Positions 1 to 7,802 of a DNA stretch of 22,713 bases are shown piece after piece. Positions within the stretch are counted from its first letter, which is position 1. Each line of letters opens with the position of its first letter. The notes beneath the pieces are model-generated. The model did not search any database, was not told the DNA's origin, and saw only the letters and a list, made by a program, of their open reading frames with translations. The stretch lies in NCBI GenBank assembly GCA_000277445.1, contig AJWJ01000393.1:1-22713 (forward strand), given 5' to 3'. The position numbers were made by a program, and so were the translations under genes. The DNA comes from Polysphondylium violaceum (lineage: Eukaryota; Evosea; Eumycetozoa; Dictyosteliales; Dictyosteliaceae).

Positions 1-254
1 TGATTGTTCCTGTTAAAACACATATTAGATTAATTATAACATCAGGAGATGTTTTACATAGCTGGGCAGTACCATCTTTTGGAATTAAAGTTGATGCAGT
101 ACCAGGAAGATTAAATCAAATCGGATTATATGTAAAAAGAGAAGGAACTTTTTATGGGCAATGTAGTGAATTATGCGGAGTAGATCATGGATTTATGCCT
201 ATAAAAGTAAAAGCAGTTAAATTAAACGATTATTTAAATCAAATTTATAGCTAA
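1..254 (+). CDS. cox2: Cytochrome c oxidase subunit 2, C-terminal part (5' end outside window)
   Basis: This is the last 83 residues of COX2, the complex IV subunit that takes electrons from cytochrome c through the binuclear CuA centre in the intermembrane space. The reading frame starts at base 3 and stops with TAA at 252-254. The CuA ligands are visible: the His in [10 protein letters not shown] and the cluster [14 protein letters not shown], which supplies two Cys, a His and a Met. The stretch [10 protein letters not shown] between them is a near-invariant COX2 signature. The membrane-anchored N-terminal half lies upstream of the window. In several amoebozoans cox1 and cox2 are fused into one reading frame; the window cannot show whether that is so here. 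The next ORF begins two bases after the stop. Confidence 0.97.
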   Translation, partial: IVPVKTHIRLIITSGDVLHSWAVPSFGIKVDAVPGRLNQIGLYVKREGTFYGQCSELCGVDHGFMPIKVKAVKLNDYLNQIYS

Positions 255-256
255 TA

Positions 257-691
257 ATGGGATCAAATAAAAAGCCACATATATTACAATGTGGCTTTGG
301 AATATCAACAACAACTTTTATAATTGGTAAAATTATACTAGGAACTATTGTATTAGTAGGGGGATTATATATAATATTAACCGGAATAGAAGACTATAAT
401 ACCTTAGTAAAGGAAAGTACCTTATTATTAGAAAATACAATATTACAATTTCCGGACCAAGGACACGGCCTTGCACAGACAACAACAGATATTTTAACAA
501 ATCCTTTATATCAAAAAATGAAGCCACAAGAACAATATGAGTTTTTAAAAAAGATGGAAGAATTAGTAAAGGAGCAGTTAAATTCTAAGATAGAACAACC
601 CGCTGAAAAAATTAAAAAAATAAATCAATTAAAAAATTTATATAGCAATTTAGCAAAGGATAAGCTAATAGAAATAGAAAAAAAAAATTAA
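257..691 (+). CDS. Unidentified ORF of 144 aa with one membrane segment
   Basis: I do not recognise this protein. It begins with ATG two bases after the cox2 stop and ends eight bases before atp1, so it sits inside a tight transcript. A hydrophobic segment at about residues 17-43 (centre [19 protein letters not shown]) probably crosses the membrane once. The remainder is polar and helix-prone, rich in Lys, Glu and Leu from about residue 85 to the end, and could form a coiled coil. The first codons are occupied by a perfect 10-bp hairpin (271-298), and a smaller GC-rich hairpin lies at 458-473, both odd for coding DNA here. It could be a lineage-specific inner-membrane protein or a very diverged known subunit; no motif decides. 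Confidence 0.6.
   Translation: MGSNKKPHILQCGFGISTTTFIIGKIILGTIVLVGGLYIILTGIEDYNTLVKESTLLLENTILQFPDQGHGLAQTTTDILTNPLYQKMKPQEQYEFLKKMEELVKEQLNSKIEQPAEKIKKINQLKNLYSNLAKDKLIEIEKKN
271..298 (+). other. Perfect 10-bp hairpin at the cox2 / ORF junction
   Basis: AAAGCCACAT (271-280) is the exact reverse complement of ATGTGGCTTT (289-298), with an 8-nt loop. It is GC-richer than its surroundings and starts 14 nt after the ATG of the 144-aa ORF. It could be an RNA processing or stability signal downstream of cox2, or an inserted hairpin element. A five-pair GC-rich hairpin (458-462 with 469-473) lies farther into the same ORF. Confidence 0.6.
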
Positions 692-699
692 AAAAAGTT

Positions 700-2388
700 A
701 TGAACGTAGCACCAAAAACATATTTAACATCATACTGGGAAACATTAAAAACAACAATAAAAGAATTAAATAACACAACAAATGTAGCATTAAATGCTGA
801 CGTAAAAAAAAATGAAAAATTTTTATACGAATCAGTAATGAAATTTACTTGTCATCAAGAAGAAATATATAATTATTTTGTATTAAATAATTTTATGGAA
901 GGATTAAAAAAAAAATATGAAATATTAAATACATCACCAAATTATGGAAAAGTATTAAGTATTAAAGACGGAGTAGTAAAAGTAAGTGGATTAAGAGAAG
1001 TTAAAATTGGAGAAAAAGTAGAATTTATCGGAAAAAAATTAACAGGAATGGCATTAAACTTAGAAGCTGATTATGTAGGAATTGTAATATTCGGACAAGA
1101 TACAGTATTAATGGAAGGAGATATTGTAAAAAGATGTGAAGAAAATTTCGCAATTACAATTGATGCTAGTATGTTAGGAAGAGCAGTAAATGTATTAGGA
1201 GAACCTATCGATGGAAATGGAGAATTAAAATTTGATTTCAAAAAAACAACAAGAATTATGAGTGTAGAAAGAAAAGCACCAGGAATCGTAACAAGAAAAT
1301 CAGTACATGAGTCAATGTTAACAGGAGTAAAAATGGTTGATGCATTATTACCTATTGGAAGAGGACAAAGGGAATTAATTATTGGAGATAGACAAACAGG
1401 AAAATCATCAATTGCAATTGATGCTATTATTAATCAAAAAGTAACAAAAGATATAGTATGTATCTATGTAGCAGTAGGACAAAAAAAATCAACAGTAAGA
1501 AGATTAGTAGAAGTATTAAAAACAAAAGGAGCTTTAGAATACTCAATTATAGTAGTATCAACAGCAGCAGATCCAGCACCATTACAATTCTTAGCACCTT
1601 ATGCTGGATGTTCAATTGGAGAATATTTCAGAGATCAAGGAAAACATGCATTAATTATATATGATGATTTAAGTAAACATGCAGTAGCATATAGACAAAT
1701 GTCATTATTATTAAGAAGACCACCAGGAAGAGAAGCATATCCAGGAGATGTATTTTATATCCATTCAAGATTATTAGAAAGAGCAGCAAAATTAAATGCT
1801 AAATATGGAAGTGGATCATTAACAGCATTCCCAATTGTAGAAACACAAGCAGGAGATGTATCAGCATATATTCCAACAAATATTATTTCAATTACAGATG
1901 GACAAATATTCTTAGAAAAAGAATTATTTAATAAAGGAATTAGACCTGCAATTAATGTAGGATTATCAGTAAGTAGAGTAGGATCAGCAGCACAATCATC
2001 AGTAATGAAAAGATTAGCAGGAGCATTAAAATTAGAATTAGCACAATATAGAGAATTAGCAAGATTTGAACAATTTTCAAGTAATAATGATGCTGTAACA
2101 ACAAAAGCATTAAAAAAAGGAAAATTAACAATTGAAATGTTAAAACAAGTTAATTATAACCCAATGTCTTTAGGATTTGAAGCATTAATGATTTTTGCAA
2201 TGGGAAATACATACTTCCAAAATTTAAACTTATTAAATATTAAAGATGAAGAAAAAAATTTAATAGCATTTATTAAAAATAAAGTATTATTTAATTTATA
2301 TTGCGCAAGTATTGACTCAATCAATACATTCAATGTAAAAGATAATTTATTTTCAGTAATGTGTACATCTTACGTTAATAAAAAATAA
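700..2388 (+). CDS. atp1: ATP synthase F1 subunit alpha
   Basis: This is the alpha subunit of the F1 catalytic head of ATP synthase, which binds nucleotide at non-catalytic sites in the matrix. The Walker A loop GDRQTGKSS is at residues 229-237, the Walker B strand [11 protein letters not shown] at about 317-327, and the arginine-finger segment [13 protein letters not shown] at 420-432. At 562 aa it is longer than the usual roughly 505-510. The beta-barrel domain ([16 protein letters not shown]) begins only at residue 83, so about 50 extra or replaced residues lie at the N terminus, and the C-terminal domain after about residue 510 is diverged. The gene starts eight bases after the upstream ORF, with an A-rich leader and no Shine-Dalgarno-like site. 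Confidence 0.97.
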   Translation: MNVAPKTYLTSYWETLKTTIKELNNTTNVALNADVKKNEKFLYESVMKFTCHQEEIYNYFVLNNFMEGLKKKYEILNTSPNYGKVLSIKDGVVKVSGLREVKIGEKVEFIGKKLTGMALNLEADYVGIVIFGQDTVLMEGDIVKRCEENFAITIDASMLGRAVNVLGEPIDGNGELKFDFKKTTRIMSVERKAPGIVTRKSVHESMLTGVKMVDALLPIGRGQRELIIGDRQTGKSSIAIDAIINQKVTKDIVCIYVAVGQKKSTVRRLVEVLKTKGALEYSIIVVSTAADPAPLQFLAPYAGCSIGEYFRDQGKHALIIYDDLSKHAVAYRQMSLLLRRPPGREAYPGDVFYIHSRLLERAAKLNAKYGSGSLTAFPIVETQAGDVSAYIPTNIISITDGQIFLEKELFNKGIRPAINVGLSVSRVGSAAQSSVMKRLAGALKLELAQYRELARFEQFSSNNDAVTTKALKKGKLTIEMLKQVNYNPMSLGFEALMIFAMGNTYFQNLNLLNIKDEEKNLIAFIKNKVLFNLYCASIDSINTFNVKDNLFSVMCTSYVNKK

Positions 2389-2423
2389 ATAAACAAAACA
2401 AAAAAACATTAAAAACAGCTAAC

Positions 2424-2481
2424 AAAAAAGAAAAAAGAAATTAGAACTTTTTTTTAGATTATCTCTTTAATAAAGAGGAAG
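2424..2481 (+). promoter_or_regulatory. 58-nt repeated element, copy A (upstream of tRNA-Cys/tRNA-Asn/rns)
   Basis: This stretch matches 8234-8291 at 55 of 58 positions, with no gaps. It holds an A-rich start, the shared core TTAGAACTTT, and a perfect hairpin CTCTTT-AAT-AAAGAG. Each copy lies about 10-13 nt upstream of the first tRNA that leads into an rRNA gene, so a promoter or an RNA-processing signal is the natural reading. That role is inferred from position and conservation only. Confidence 0.65.
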
Positions 2482-2493
2482 CATAAAAGAAGA

Positions 2494-2566
2494 AAAGGAA
2501 TCGTATAATTGGTTAATACATAGATCTGCAAAATCTACAATAACAGTTCAAGTCTGTTTTCCAGCT
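2494..2566 (+). tRNA. trnC: tRNA-Cys (GCA), 5' acceptor end mismatched
   Basis: The cloverleaf is complete: D stem GTAT/ATAC, anticodon stem TAGAT/ATCTA around loop CTGCAAA (anticodon GCA, 2528-2530), and T stem AACAG/CTGTT with loop TTCAAGT. Discriminator base 73 is T, the normal Cys identity base. Acceptor pairs 4-7 form (GGAA with TTCC), but positions 1-3 are AAA facing A70, G71 and C72, so all three are mismatched. A working tRNA would need GCT there, as expected if the first three bases are replaced after transcription by 5' tRNA editing. Confidence 0.93.
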
Positions 2567-2569
2567 TCA

Positions 2570-2643
2570 GTCTTAGTAGCTCAATAGGTTAGAGCAGTTG
2601 GCTGTTAACCAAAAGGTTATTGGTTCGATTCCAGTCTAGGACG
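2570..2643 (+). tRNA. trnN: tRNA-Asn (GTT)
   Basis: The acceptor stem GTCTTAG/CTAGGAC pairs completely (one G-T), so no 5' editing is needed. The D stem is GCTC/GAGC, the anticodon loop CTGTTAA (anticodon GTT, 2604-2606), the T stem ATTGG/CCAGT with loop TTCGATT, and discriminator base 73 is G. Pair 27-43 of the anticodon stem (G with A) does not form. It follows tRNA-Cys by three bases and precedes the small rRNA. Confidence 0.94.
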
Positions 2644-2687
2644 TGAAAAAAGGATGTAGAAAAATTTAAATATATAGATATTAAAAA

Positions 2688-4245
2688 AATAAAAATGAGT
2701 TTGATTCTGGCTCCGAGTGAATGCTGGTGGTAAGCTTAACACATGCAAGTTGAACGCTAGAAATAGAGTAGCAAAAAGGTGAGTAAAACATAAGAATTTT
2801 AATAATAATCCTGGAATAAAATCGAAGGATAAGAAATAAAGAGGAACTTGTGAGTAGAAGGAGATATGCGTAACAAGTAAGACTCGTTATTATAAAAGCT
2901 TATGGCGAATTAGGTAGTTGGTAAGGTAAAGGCTTACCAAGCCAAGGATTCGTAGGTGATTTGGGAGGATGATCATCCACATTGGCATTGAAAAAAAGGC
3001 CAAACTCGAAAGAGGCTGCAGTGAGGAATATTGGACAATGGGCGCAAGCCTGATCCAGCGATACCACGTGAGGGAAGAAGTAAAGCGTAAACCTCTTTTA
3101 ATAAGGGAGAAAAAGACATGAATTAAAGAAAAAGTCCCGGCTAATTTCGTGCCAGCAGCCGCGGTAAAACGGAGGGGGCAAGCATTATTCGTAAGAATTG
3201 GGCGTAAAGGGTATGTAGGTTGTTTTTAAAAAGGTCTTATGTAAAAGGCACTGAAAAGAAGAAGTGAAAGCATAAAGAACAAGAAAACTAGAGTAAAATG
3301 GATGTGCAATAGAATAACTAAAGGAGAGGTAAAATTCGCATGAGAATAGTTAGACTGACAGTTGGCGTAAGCAAAGCACAACAGATACTGACACTGAGAT
3401 ACGAAGGCATAGGGAGCAAACAGGATTAGAGACCCTGGTAGTCTATGCAGTAAACGATGAGTGTTCAATATTAATAAAATTAGTATTTGAGTTAACACGT
3501 TAAACACTCCGCCTGAGAAGTACGATCGCAAGATTAAAACTCAAGGAAATTGACGGAGATTTGCGCAAGCAGTGGAGTATGAAGTTTAATTCGATATAAC
3601 ACGAAAAATCTTACCAATTGTTGAATGATACATATAAACATTAAAAAAAAATGTAAAGATAATATAGAGAGTAATATTATTAAAATAAGTATCGAACAGG
3701 TGTTGCATGGCTGTCGTAAGTTCGTGCTGTTAAGGTGTTAGATTAATTTCTAAAACGAACGAAATCCTTATATTAACTTACAAAAAGAAAAATAAATAAA
3801 AGAATGTGATTGTAATCACATTGGAAGTTGAGGAACATGTCAAGTCATTATGGCCCTTACCGATTGGGCTACATTTGTACTACAATGGTTAAAACAAAAG
3901 GAAGCGAAAGTGAGAGCTGGAGCAAAACCTAAAAAGTAATCAAAGTTTGGATTTGTCTCTGCAACTCGAGACAATGAAAGTGGAATTGCTAGTAATCGTA
4001 TATCAGAAGGATTCGGTGAATGGTTGTCAAATCTAGTACATACCGCCTGTCACACCATGGAAGTTTCACTTTTTTAAAGTAACTATATAAATCTATATTA
4101 GAAAATTAAAGGGTAACAATTAAAGAAGATTTAATAATTTTATTGGATAAATGTAGAAGTAAGTTCTTGAATAAATGGGAGGTAACTAGGGTAAAGTCAT
4201 AACACGGTAGCTGTAGAGGAATCTGCAGCTGGAATAAAATCCCCA
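2688..4245 (+). rRNA. rns: Small subunit ribosomal RNA (16S-like)
   Basis: Bacterial-type 16S landmarks run in order: GAGTTTGATTCTGGCT near the start (about 2697), AACACATGCAAGTTGAACG, GTGCCAGCAGCCGCGGTAA (the 530 loop, about 3149), GGATTAGAGACCCTGGTAGTC (the 790 region, about 3423), a diverged 900-region ATTGACGGAG, the GCATGGCTGTCGTAAG segment, CCTTACCGATTGGGCTACA, CCGCCTGTCACACCATGG (the decoding site) and TAACACGGTAGCTGTAGAGG with CTGCAGCTGGA at the 3' end. Both ends are estimated from homology and may be off by some 10-20 nt. After CTGGA the sequence does not carry the CCTCC anti-Shine-Dalgarno run. ORFs on either strand inside it are not genes. Confidence 0.95.
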
Positions 4246-4261
4246 TTAAAAACAGATGAGA

Positions 4262-4336
4262 GAGGAGGTAGAATAATTGGTTTAAGTTCAACAGGCTCAT
4301 GCCCTGTAGGTATAAGTTCGAATCTTGTCTTCCTCA
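4262..4336 (+). tRNA. trnM: tRNA with CAT anticodon (Met, or Ile if modified)
   Basis: The acceptor stem GAGGAGG pairs fully with CTTCCTC (one G-T), the D stem is GAAT/GTTC, and the anticodon stem ACAGG/CCTGT encloses CTCATGC (anticodon CAT, 4298-4300). The T stem is ATAAG/CTTGT with loop TTCGAAT, and base 73 is A. No 5' editing is needed. The anticodon stem has only two G-C pairs next to the loop, not the three of a typical initiator, and G follows the anticodon. Whether it serves as initiator Met, elongator Met or lysidine-modified Ile cannot be settled here. Confidence 0.9.
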
Positions 4337-4374
4337 ATCTGTAAATAAATCACGTAAAGAAAAAGGTAAAACCC

Positions 4375-4447
4375 CGGTGTATAGCATAAAGGTTAATGCA
4401 TCAGTCTTTTAAGCTGTAGGATTTGAGTTCAATTCTCAATACGCCCA
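4375..4447 (+). tRNA. trnK: tRNA-Lys (TTT), mismatch at acceptor position 1
   Basis: The D stem is GCAT/ATGC, the anticodon loop CTTTTAA (anticodon TTT, 4408-4410), and the T stem TTGAG/CTCAA with loop TTCAATT. Acceptor positions 2-7 (GGTGTA) pair with the 3' strand TACGCC (one G-T), but C1 faces C72. Replacement of C1 by G would complete the stem, consistent with 5' editing. Pair 27-43 of the anticodon stem is also T-T. Confidence 0.9.
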
Positions 4448-4453
4448 TAAAAA

Positions 4454-4527
4454 GACCTTTTAGTTTAATTTTGGTAAAACAGCAATCTTCTAAATTGTCA
4501 TTGAAAGTTCAAATCCTTCAAGGGTCA
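4454..4527 (+). tRNA. trnR: tRNA-Arg (TCT)
   Basis: The acceptor stem GACCTTT/AAGGGTC pairs completely (one G-T). The D stem is GTTT/AAAC, the anticodon stem GCAAT/ATTGT around loop CTTCTAA (anticodon TCT), and the T stem GAAAG/CCTTC has one A-C mismatch (52-62) with loop TTCAAAT. It reads AGA codons, the main Arg codon in the neighbouring genes. No 5' editing is needed. Confidence 0.92.
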
Positions 4528-4755
4528 TATAAAGAAGGAGTATTTAGAAGATTTGTGGTTAGTAGAGAATTGGGAGAACTTTATATATAGATCAAGTATA
4601 TTTTTATAATTTTTTTGTTAAAGAAAGAAAGAGATTAAAAGAGCAGCTAAAGTGAGAAAGAGAAAAGCTAGCACTAAAAAGAGAAAATAAAAGTAAAATT
4701 GTTATAATAGTTTAAGGAGGTAGGGCAAGGATGAATTAGAAATAAAGCGTAAAAA
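4528..4755 (+). other. 228-nt spacer between tRNA-Arg and nad1, possible non-coding RNA
   Basis: No long ORF lies here. The first part (about 4535-4585) is less A+T-rich than the average spacer and contains GTGGTTAGTAG followed by TTGGGAGAAC, loosely like the 3' half of a 5S rRNA, but I cannot fold the rest into a 5S shape. Near nad1 there is AAGGAGG (4714-4720) eleven bases before ATG-AAT-TAG (4731-4739), a two-codon frame that looks like a Shine-Dalgarno plus start. The rns 3' end lacks a matching anti-Shine-Dalgarno, so this is probably chance. Confidence 0.35.
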
Positions 4756-5715
4756 ATGCAAGAAAATATAATAATGACAATAATAGAGGGAGTAATAAAA
4801 AGTTTAATAATGGTAGTAACCATATTAGTAATGGTAGCAATAACCACTTTATATGAAAGAAAAATCATGGGAGCGATACAAAAAAGAAGAGGACCAAATG
4901 TAGTAGGAATATTAGGATTATTACAACCATTTGCAGATGGATTAAAATTAGTATTAAAGGAAACAATAATACCAATAGTAGCAAATAAAGTAATATATAT
5001 AATAGCACCTATAATTACATTTACAGTAAGTTTAATATTATGGAGTGTAATACCAGTAGGAGTAAATGGTAAATTAGCTAATATAAATAGTGATATATTA
5101 TATATATTAGCAATATCATCTATAGGGGTTTACGGTATAATATTAGCAGGTTGGTCAAGTAATTCAAAATATGCCTTTTTAGGGGGGTTAAGATCAGCTG
5201 CACAGATGGTATCATATGAGGTTGCAATAGGATTAATAATTTTAAGTGTAATAAGTTATAGTAATAGTATTAATTTACAGGAAATAATAGAAAATCAACA
5301 AAAGATATGGTATATAATACCATTAGTATTTGGATTTGTAATGTGTTATATAAGTAGTTTAGCAGAAACAAATAGACCACCTTTTGATTTACCAGAAGCA
5401 GAAGCAGAGTTAGTCTCAGGATATAATGTAGAATATTCATCAACAGGATTTGCATTATTTTTCTTAGGGGAGTATGCAAATATAATATTTATGAGTGTAT
5501 TATTAGTAATATTCTTTTTTGGAGGAGCTGTCTATAATATAATAGGTTTTGGTATTAAAGTAGTATTAATGTTATTTACATTTATATGGGTAAGGGCAAC
5601 TTTACCAAGATATAGATATGATCAATTAATGTATTTAGGTTGGAAAGTATTATTACCAATGTCATTAATGGTTTATGTATTAGGAATTAGCATAATAGTA
5701 GGAATAGTAAAATAA
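4756..5715 (+). CDS. nad1: NADH dehydrogenase subunit 1
   Basis: This is a 319-residue membrane subunit of complex I that helps form the quinone-binding site. It has the usual length and about eight hydrophobic segments. Family signatures are clear: [18 protein letters not shown] at residues 34-51, the acidic loop [20 protein letters not shown] at 204-223, and a [15 protein letters not shown] stretch near the C terminus. It starts at ATG after an A-rich leader, and nad6 begins one base after its stop, so the two are surely co-transcribed. Confidence 0.97.
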   Translation: MQENIIMTIIEGVIKSLIMVVTILVMVAITTLYERKIMGAIQKRRGPNVVGILGLLQPFADGLKLVLKETIIPIVANKVIYIIAPIITFTVSLILWSVIPVGVNGKLANINSDILYILAISSIGVYGIILAGWSSNSKYAFLGGLRSAAQMVSYEVAIGLIILSVISYSNSINLQEIIENQQKIWYIIPLVFGFVMCYISSLAETNRPPFDLPEAEAELVSGYNVEYSSTGFALFFLGEYANIIFMSVLLVIFFFGGAVYNIIGFGIKVVLMLFTFIWVRATLPRYRYDQLMYLGWKVLLPMSLMVYVLGISIIVGIVK

Positions 5716-5716
5716 G

Positions 5717-6565
5717 ATGATTGAATTAATATTAAATATAATAGTAATAATAGCAACAGGAGTAATTATAAGAAATTTAAATCCTATATATAGTATTTTA
5801 AATTTAATATTAATTTATGGGTGTTATGCATGTTTATTAGTAAAATTAGAGTTAGAATTTTTAGCATGTATAATTATTTTAGTTAATGTAGGGGCAATTG
5901 CAGTTTTATTTTTATTTATTGTAATGATGATAAATATTAATATTATTGAAATTAAAGAAACAATAAAAAAATATAAATTATTTTTACAAATAGGATTTTT
6001 AGGAATATTTGCAATTATAGTATTATTATTTTTAAATATGTTTCTTGTAAAAAAAGAAGACTTTTTATCTTATATTTTAAATATTATAGTATTAATTAAA
6101 AATAATATTAAAGGTTATTGTATAAATATAGAGTCAAAATTATTTTTAGATTTTGAAACTAAAAATATAATTGAAAGTAGTACTATAAATCTATATAATA
6201 TTAAATCTGTAACATTAAATAATAATTTTATGTATAATAATATTGATGTTATTAGTTTAATTAATAATATAGTAACAGCAAATTTAAATATTAATTATGT
6301 TAATATTTATGAAAGTTTTATAGAAAAAATAGATATTAAAAGTATTGGTAGTAACATTTTATATGGTATACATAGTATATGGTTTATTATTGCAGGAATA
6401 ATATTATTAATTGCAATGATAGGGGTTATTTATATTACAGAAAATTTATTACAAATGAGAAAAAATGAAAATAAAACACAAGATATAGGATCTCAGGTAT
6501 CAAGAGGAGTTAATGATGAAATTAAGTTATATTTTAATAAAGTTGGGAGTAAATCTCAAAAATAA
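5717..6565 (+). CDS. nad6: NADH dehydrogenase subunit 6 with a long internal insertion
   Basis: This is a membrane subunit of the complex I proton-pumping arm. The N-terminal half is typical, with FLACIIILVNVGAIAVLFLF at about residues 48-67, the segment whose pi-bulge helix helps couple quinone chemistry to proton movement. At 282 aa it is longer than the usual 170-210. About 100 residues between the fourth hydrophobic segment and the last one (roughly 110-215) are polar, Asn- and Ile-rich and without a motif I know. The final segment SIWFIIAGIILLIAMIGVIY (220-239) restores the normal end. It follows nad1 by one base. Confidence 0.94.
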   Translation: MIELILNIIVIIATGVIIRNLNPIYSILNLILIYGCYACLLVKLELEFLACIIILVNVGAIAVLFLFIVMMININIIEIKETIKKYKLFLQIGFLGIFAIIVLLFLNMFLVKKEDFLSYILNIIVLIKNNIKGYCINIESKLFLDFETKNIIESSTINLYNIKSVTLNNNFMYNNIDVISLINNIVTANLNINYVNIYESFIEKIDIKSIGSNILYGIHSIWFIIAGIILLIAMIGVIYITENLLQMRKNENKTQDIGSQVSRGVNDEIKLYFNKVGSKSQK

Positions 6566-6642
6566 GGTCATTATATTACTAATAAAGGGGTATTTATAAA
6601 TATAAAAAAGCGAAGGTAAAGAAAAAATGATAAAAAATAATT

Positions 6643-7413
6643 ATGTTATTAAAAGCAAAAGAACAAATAAATAAACAAATATTTAAACAATGGCTAATAG
6701 GGGTTATAGAAGCAACAGGGGAATTCAAATATAATGCTTTAGGATTTAATTTTGAAATTCGAGATGAATTAGGAGAGTCAACAGTAGTTTTAGAAAAAAT
6801 AAAAAAAGAATTAGGGGATATAGGAGATATAAAAAGAACAGATAAGGGGCGTAATCAGTATATGTTTCAAATAAATAATGAAAAAGAGATTAAAGAAATA
6901 ATAATACCAATAATGGAAGAAAGTCCTTTAATGTTGATAGAAAAGCAATTAGAATATTTACATTTTTATAATAAAATAATGCAAAAGGAGGCTATATATA
7001 AAGGAATATTAGTAAAAACAGATAACCATTTAATAAGAGTACCTGATTTAAAAAATATACCTTTAGAGGATAATATATATGTAAAAATAGCAAATGGATT
7101 AGCAAGTGAAGACTGGGAAGCAGAAATGGAAAAAGTATCTTTAAAAGATCCTTATTTATTAGGAATAATGACAGTAAGCGATAAGATTACAATGCGTGAA
7201 TTTTTTGATGAAAAAAAAGATAAAACATTTTTTAATATATATTATACACAGGATATGCAAGCACTTTCAACGACAATGGAAAAAGCAAATTTATTTAAAC
7301 CATCTAAGTTAAATCAAATATATGAGAAAAATAAAGAATTATGTCAAGGAAGTGTGGAATATAATTTAAATAAATTATATAAAACTTATAATGATGCAAA
7401 AAAGAAAAAATAA
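6643..7413 (+). CDS. Free-standing LAGLIDADG-family protein, expected catalytic acid absent
   Basis: A LAGLIDADG homing-endonuclease/maturase fold is suggested by WLIGVIEATGEF at residues 17-28, the following GFNFEIR strand, the helix with ELGDIGDIKR, and the closing IIIPIMEESPLMLIEKQLEYL (87-107) that matches the end of the domain. The motif aligns as L-I-G-V-I-E-A-T-G: Thr25 stands where the metal-binding Asp/Glu of active enzymes lies, so DNA cleavage is doubtful. LLGIMTVSD at 172-180 may be a worn second motif, about 154 residues on. It lies between nad6 and tRNA-Ile, not in an intron. It may be a leftover invader, a maturase acting on introns elsewhere, or a protein with a new role. Confidence 0.7.
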   Translation: MLLKAKEQINKQIFKQWLIGVIEATGEFKYNALGFNFEIRDELGESTVVLEKIKKELGDIGDIKRTDKGRNQYMFQINNEKEIKEIIIPIMEESPLMLIEKQLEYLHFYNKIMQKEAIYKGILVKTDNHLIRVPDLKNIPLEDNIYVKIANGLASEDWEAEMEKVSLKDPYLLGIMTVSDKITMREFFDEKKDKTFFNIYYTQDMQALSTTMEKANLFKPSKLNQIYEKNKELCQGSVEYNLNKLYKTYNDAKKKK

Positions 7414-7445
7414 AAATGTATTATGTTTTACATTGTAAAAAGAAA

Positions 7446-7492
7446 AAAGAAAAAAAGATTTTTTTCTTTATAATATCTTTTGTAAAGAGATA
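7446..7492 (+). other. Two A+T-rich hairpins upstream of tRNA-Ile
   Basis: AAAGAAAAAAA (7446-7456) pairs perfectly with TTTTTTTCTTT (7459-7469). A second hairpin pairs TATCTTTT (7474-7481) with AAAGAGATA (7484-7492; one G-T). The second resembles the CTCTTT-AAT-AAAGAG hairpin of the 58-nt elements and likewise precedes a tRNA, by 17 nt. A processing or initiation role is inferred. Confidence 0.45.
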
Positions 7493-7509
7493 AATAAAGA
7501 ATATAATAT

Positions 7510-7582
7510 CCTCCTATAACTCAGTTGGTAGAGTATGTGCTTGATAAGCATAGAGTCAGTAGTTCGAGTCTACTTGGGAGGA
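7510..7582 (+). tRNA. trnI: tRNA-Ile (GAT)
   Basis: The acceptor CCTCCTA/TGGGAGG pairs fully (one T-G). The D stem is ACTC/GAGT, the anticodon stem TGTGC/GCATA around TTGATAA (anticodon GAT, 7543-7545), and the T stem AGTAG/CTACT with loop TTCGAGT. Base 73 is A. No 5' editing is needed. It reads AUU and AUC. The very frequent AUA codons in this window need another tRNA. Confidence 0.94.
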
Positions 7583-7606
7583 TATTATAAATTAACAAGC
7601 GCTAAA

Positions 7607-7678
7607 AAGGGTATAGCTTAATAGGTAGAGCATTAAATTGTGACTTTAAAGATATGAGTTCAAGTCTCATTACTCTCC
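7607..7678 (+). tRNA. trnH: tRNA-His (GTG), mismatch at acceptor position 1
   Basis: The D stem is GCTT/GAGC, the anticodon stem TTAAA/TTTAA around TTGTGAC (anticodon GTG, 7640-7642), and the T stem ATGAG/CTCAT with loop TTCAAGT. Acceptor positions 2-7 pair (one G-T), while A1 faces C72. Base 73 is C and the encoded base before position 1 is A, so the G-1 needed for His identity is not encoded either. A Thg1-type enzyme could supply both G-1 and a corrected G1. Confidence 0.9.
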
Positions 7679-7802
7679 GAAAAAAGAAAAAAAATTAAAA
7701 TAAGATAAAAAAAAAAGAATAAAAAATAAGATATTTAACAAATATGATAACAGATATAACCAAGTGGATGATAAAAAAAAAACACAAAAAAGAAAAAAAA
7801 AC

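Noticed and set aside
1458-1664. Plus-strand out-of-frame ORF of 68 aa within atp1 (similarly 12146-12397 within cob)
   Set aside because: They overlap strongly conserved coding sequence in another frame and have no start context or motif of their own.
2494-2566. tRNA-Cys and tRNA-Gln as decayed pseudogenes because of their acceptor mismatches
   Set aside because: All other stems and identity bases are intact, and the mismatches stop exactly at position 3 in every affected tRNA, which decay would not produce.
3226-3531. Minus-strand ORF of 101 aa inside the small rRNA (and others at 4106-4300, 10106-10315 and 10799-11026 inside or at the edge of rRNA)
   Set aside because: They lie on the opposite strand of clearly recognised rRNA landmarks and their residues merely mirror rRNA bases.
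4714-4739. Shine-Dalgarno-like AAGGAGG followed by ATG-AAT-TAG as a gene start
   Set aside because: The frame is two codons long, the rns 3' end shows no matching anti-Shine-Dalgarno, and other genes start without such a site.
7764-7802. GTG start for atp9 giving a 100-aa protein
   Set aside because: The added residues are Lys-rich and come from A-rich leader DNA. Subunit c is normally 75-85 aa, and ATG at 7803 or 7812 fits better.
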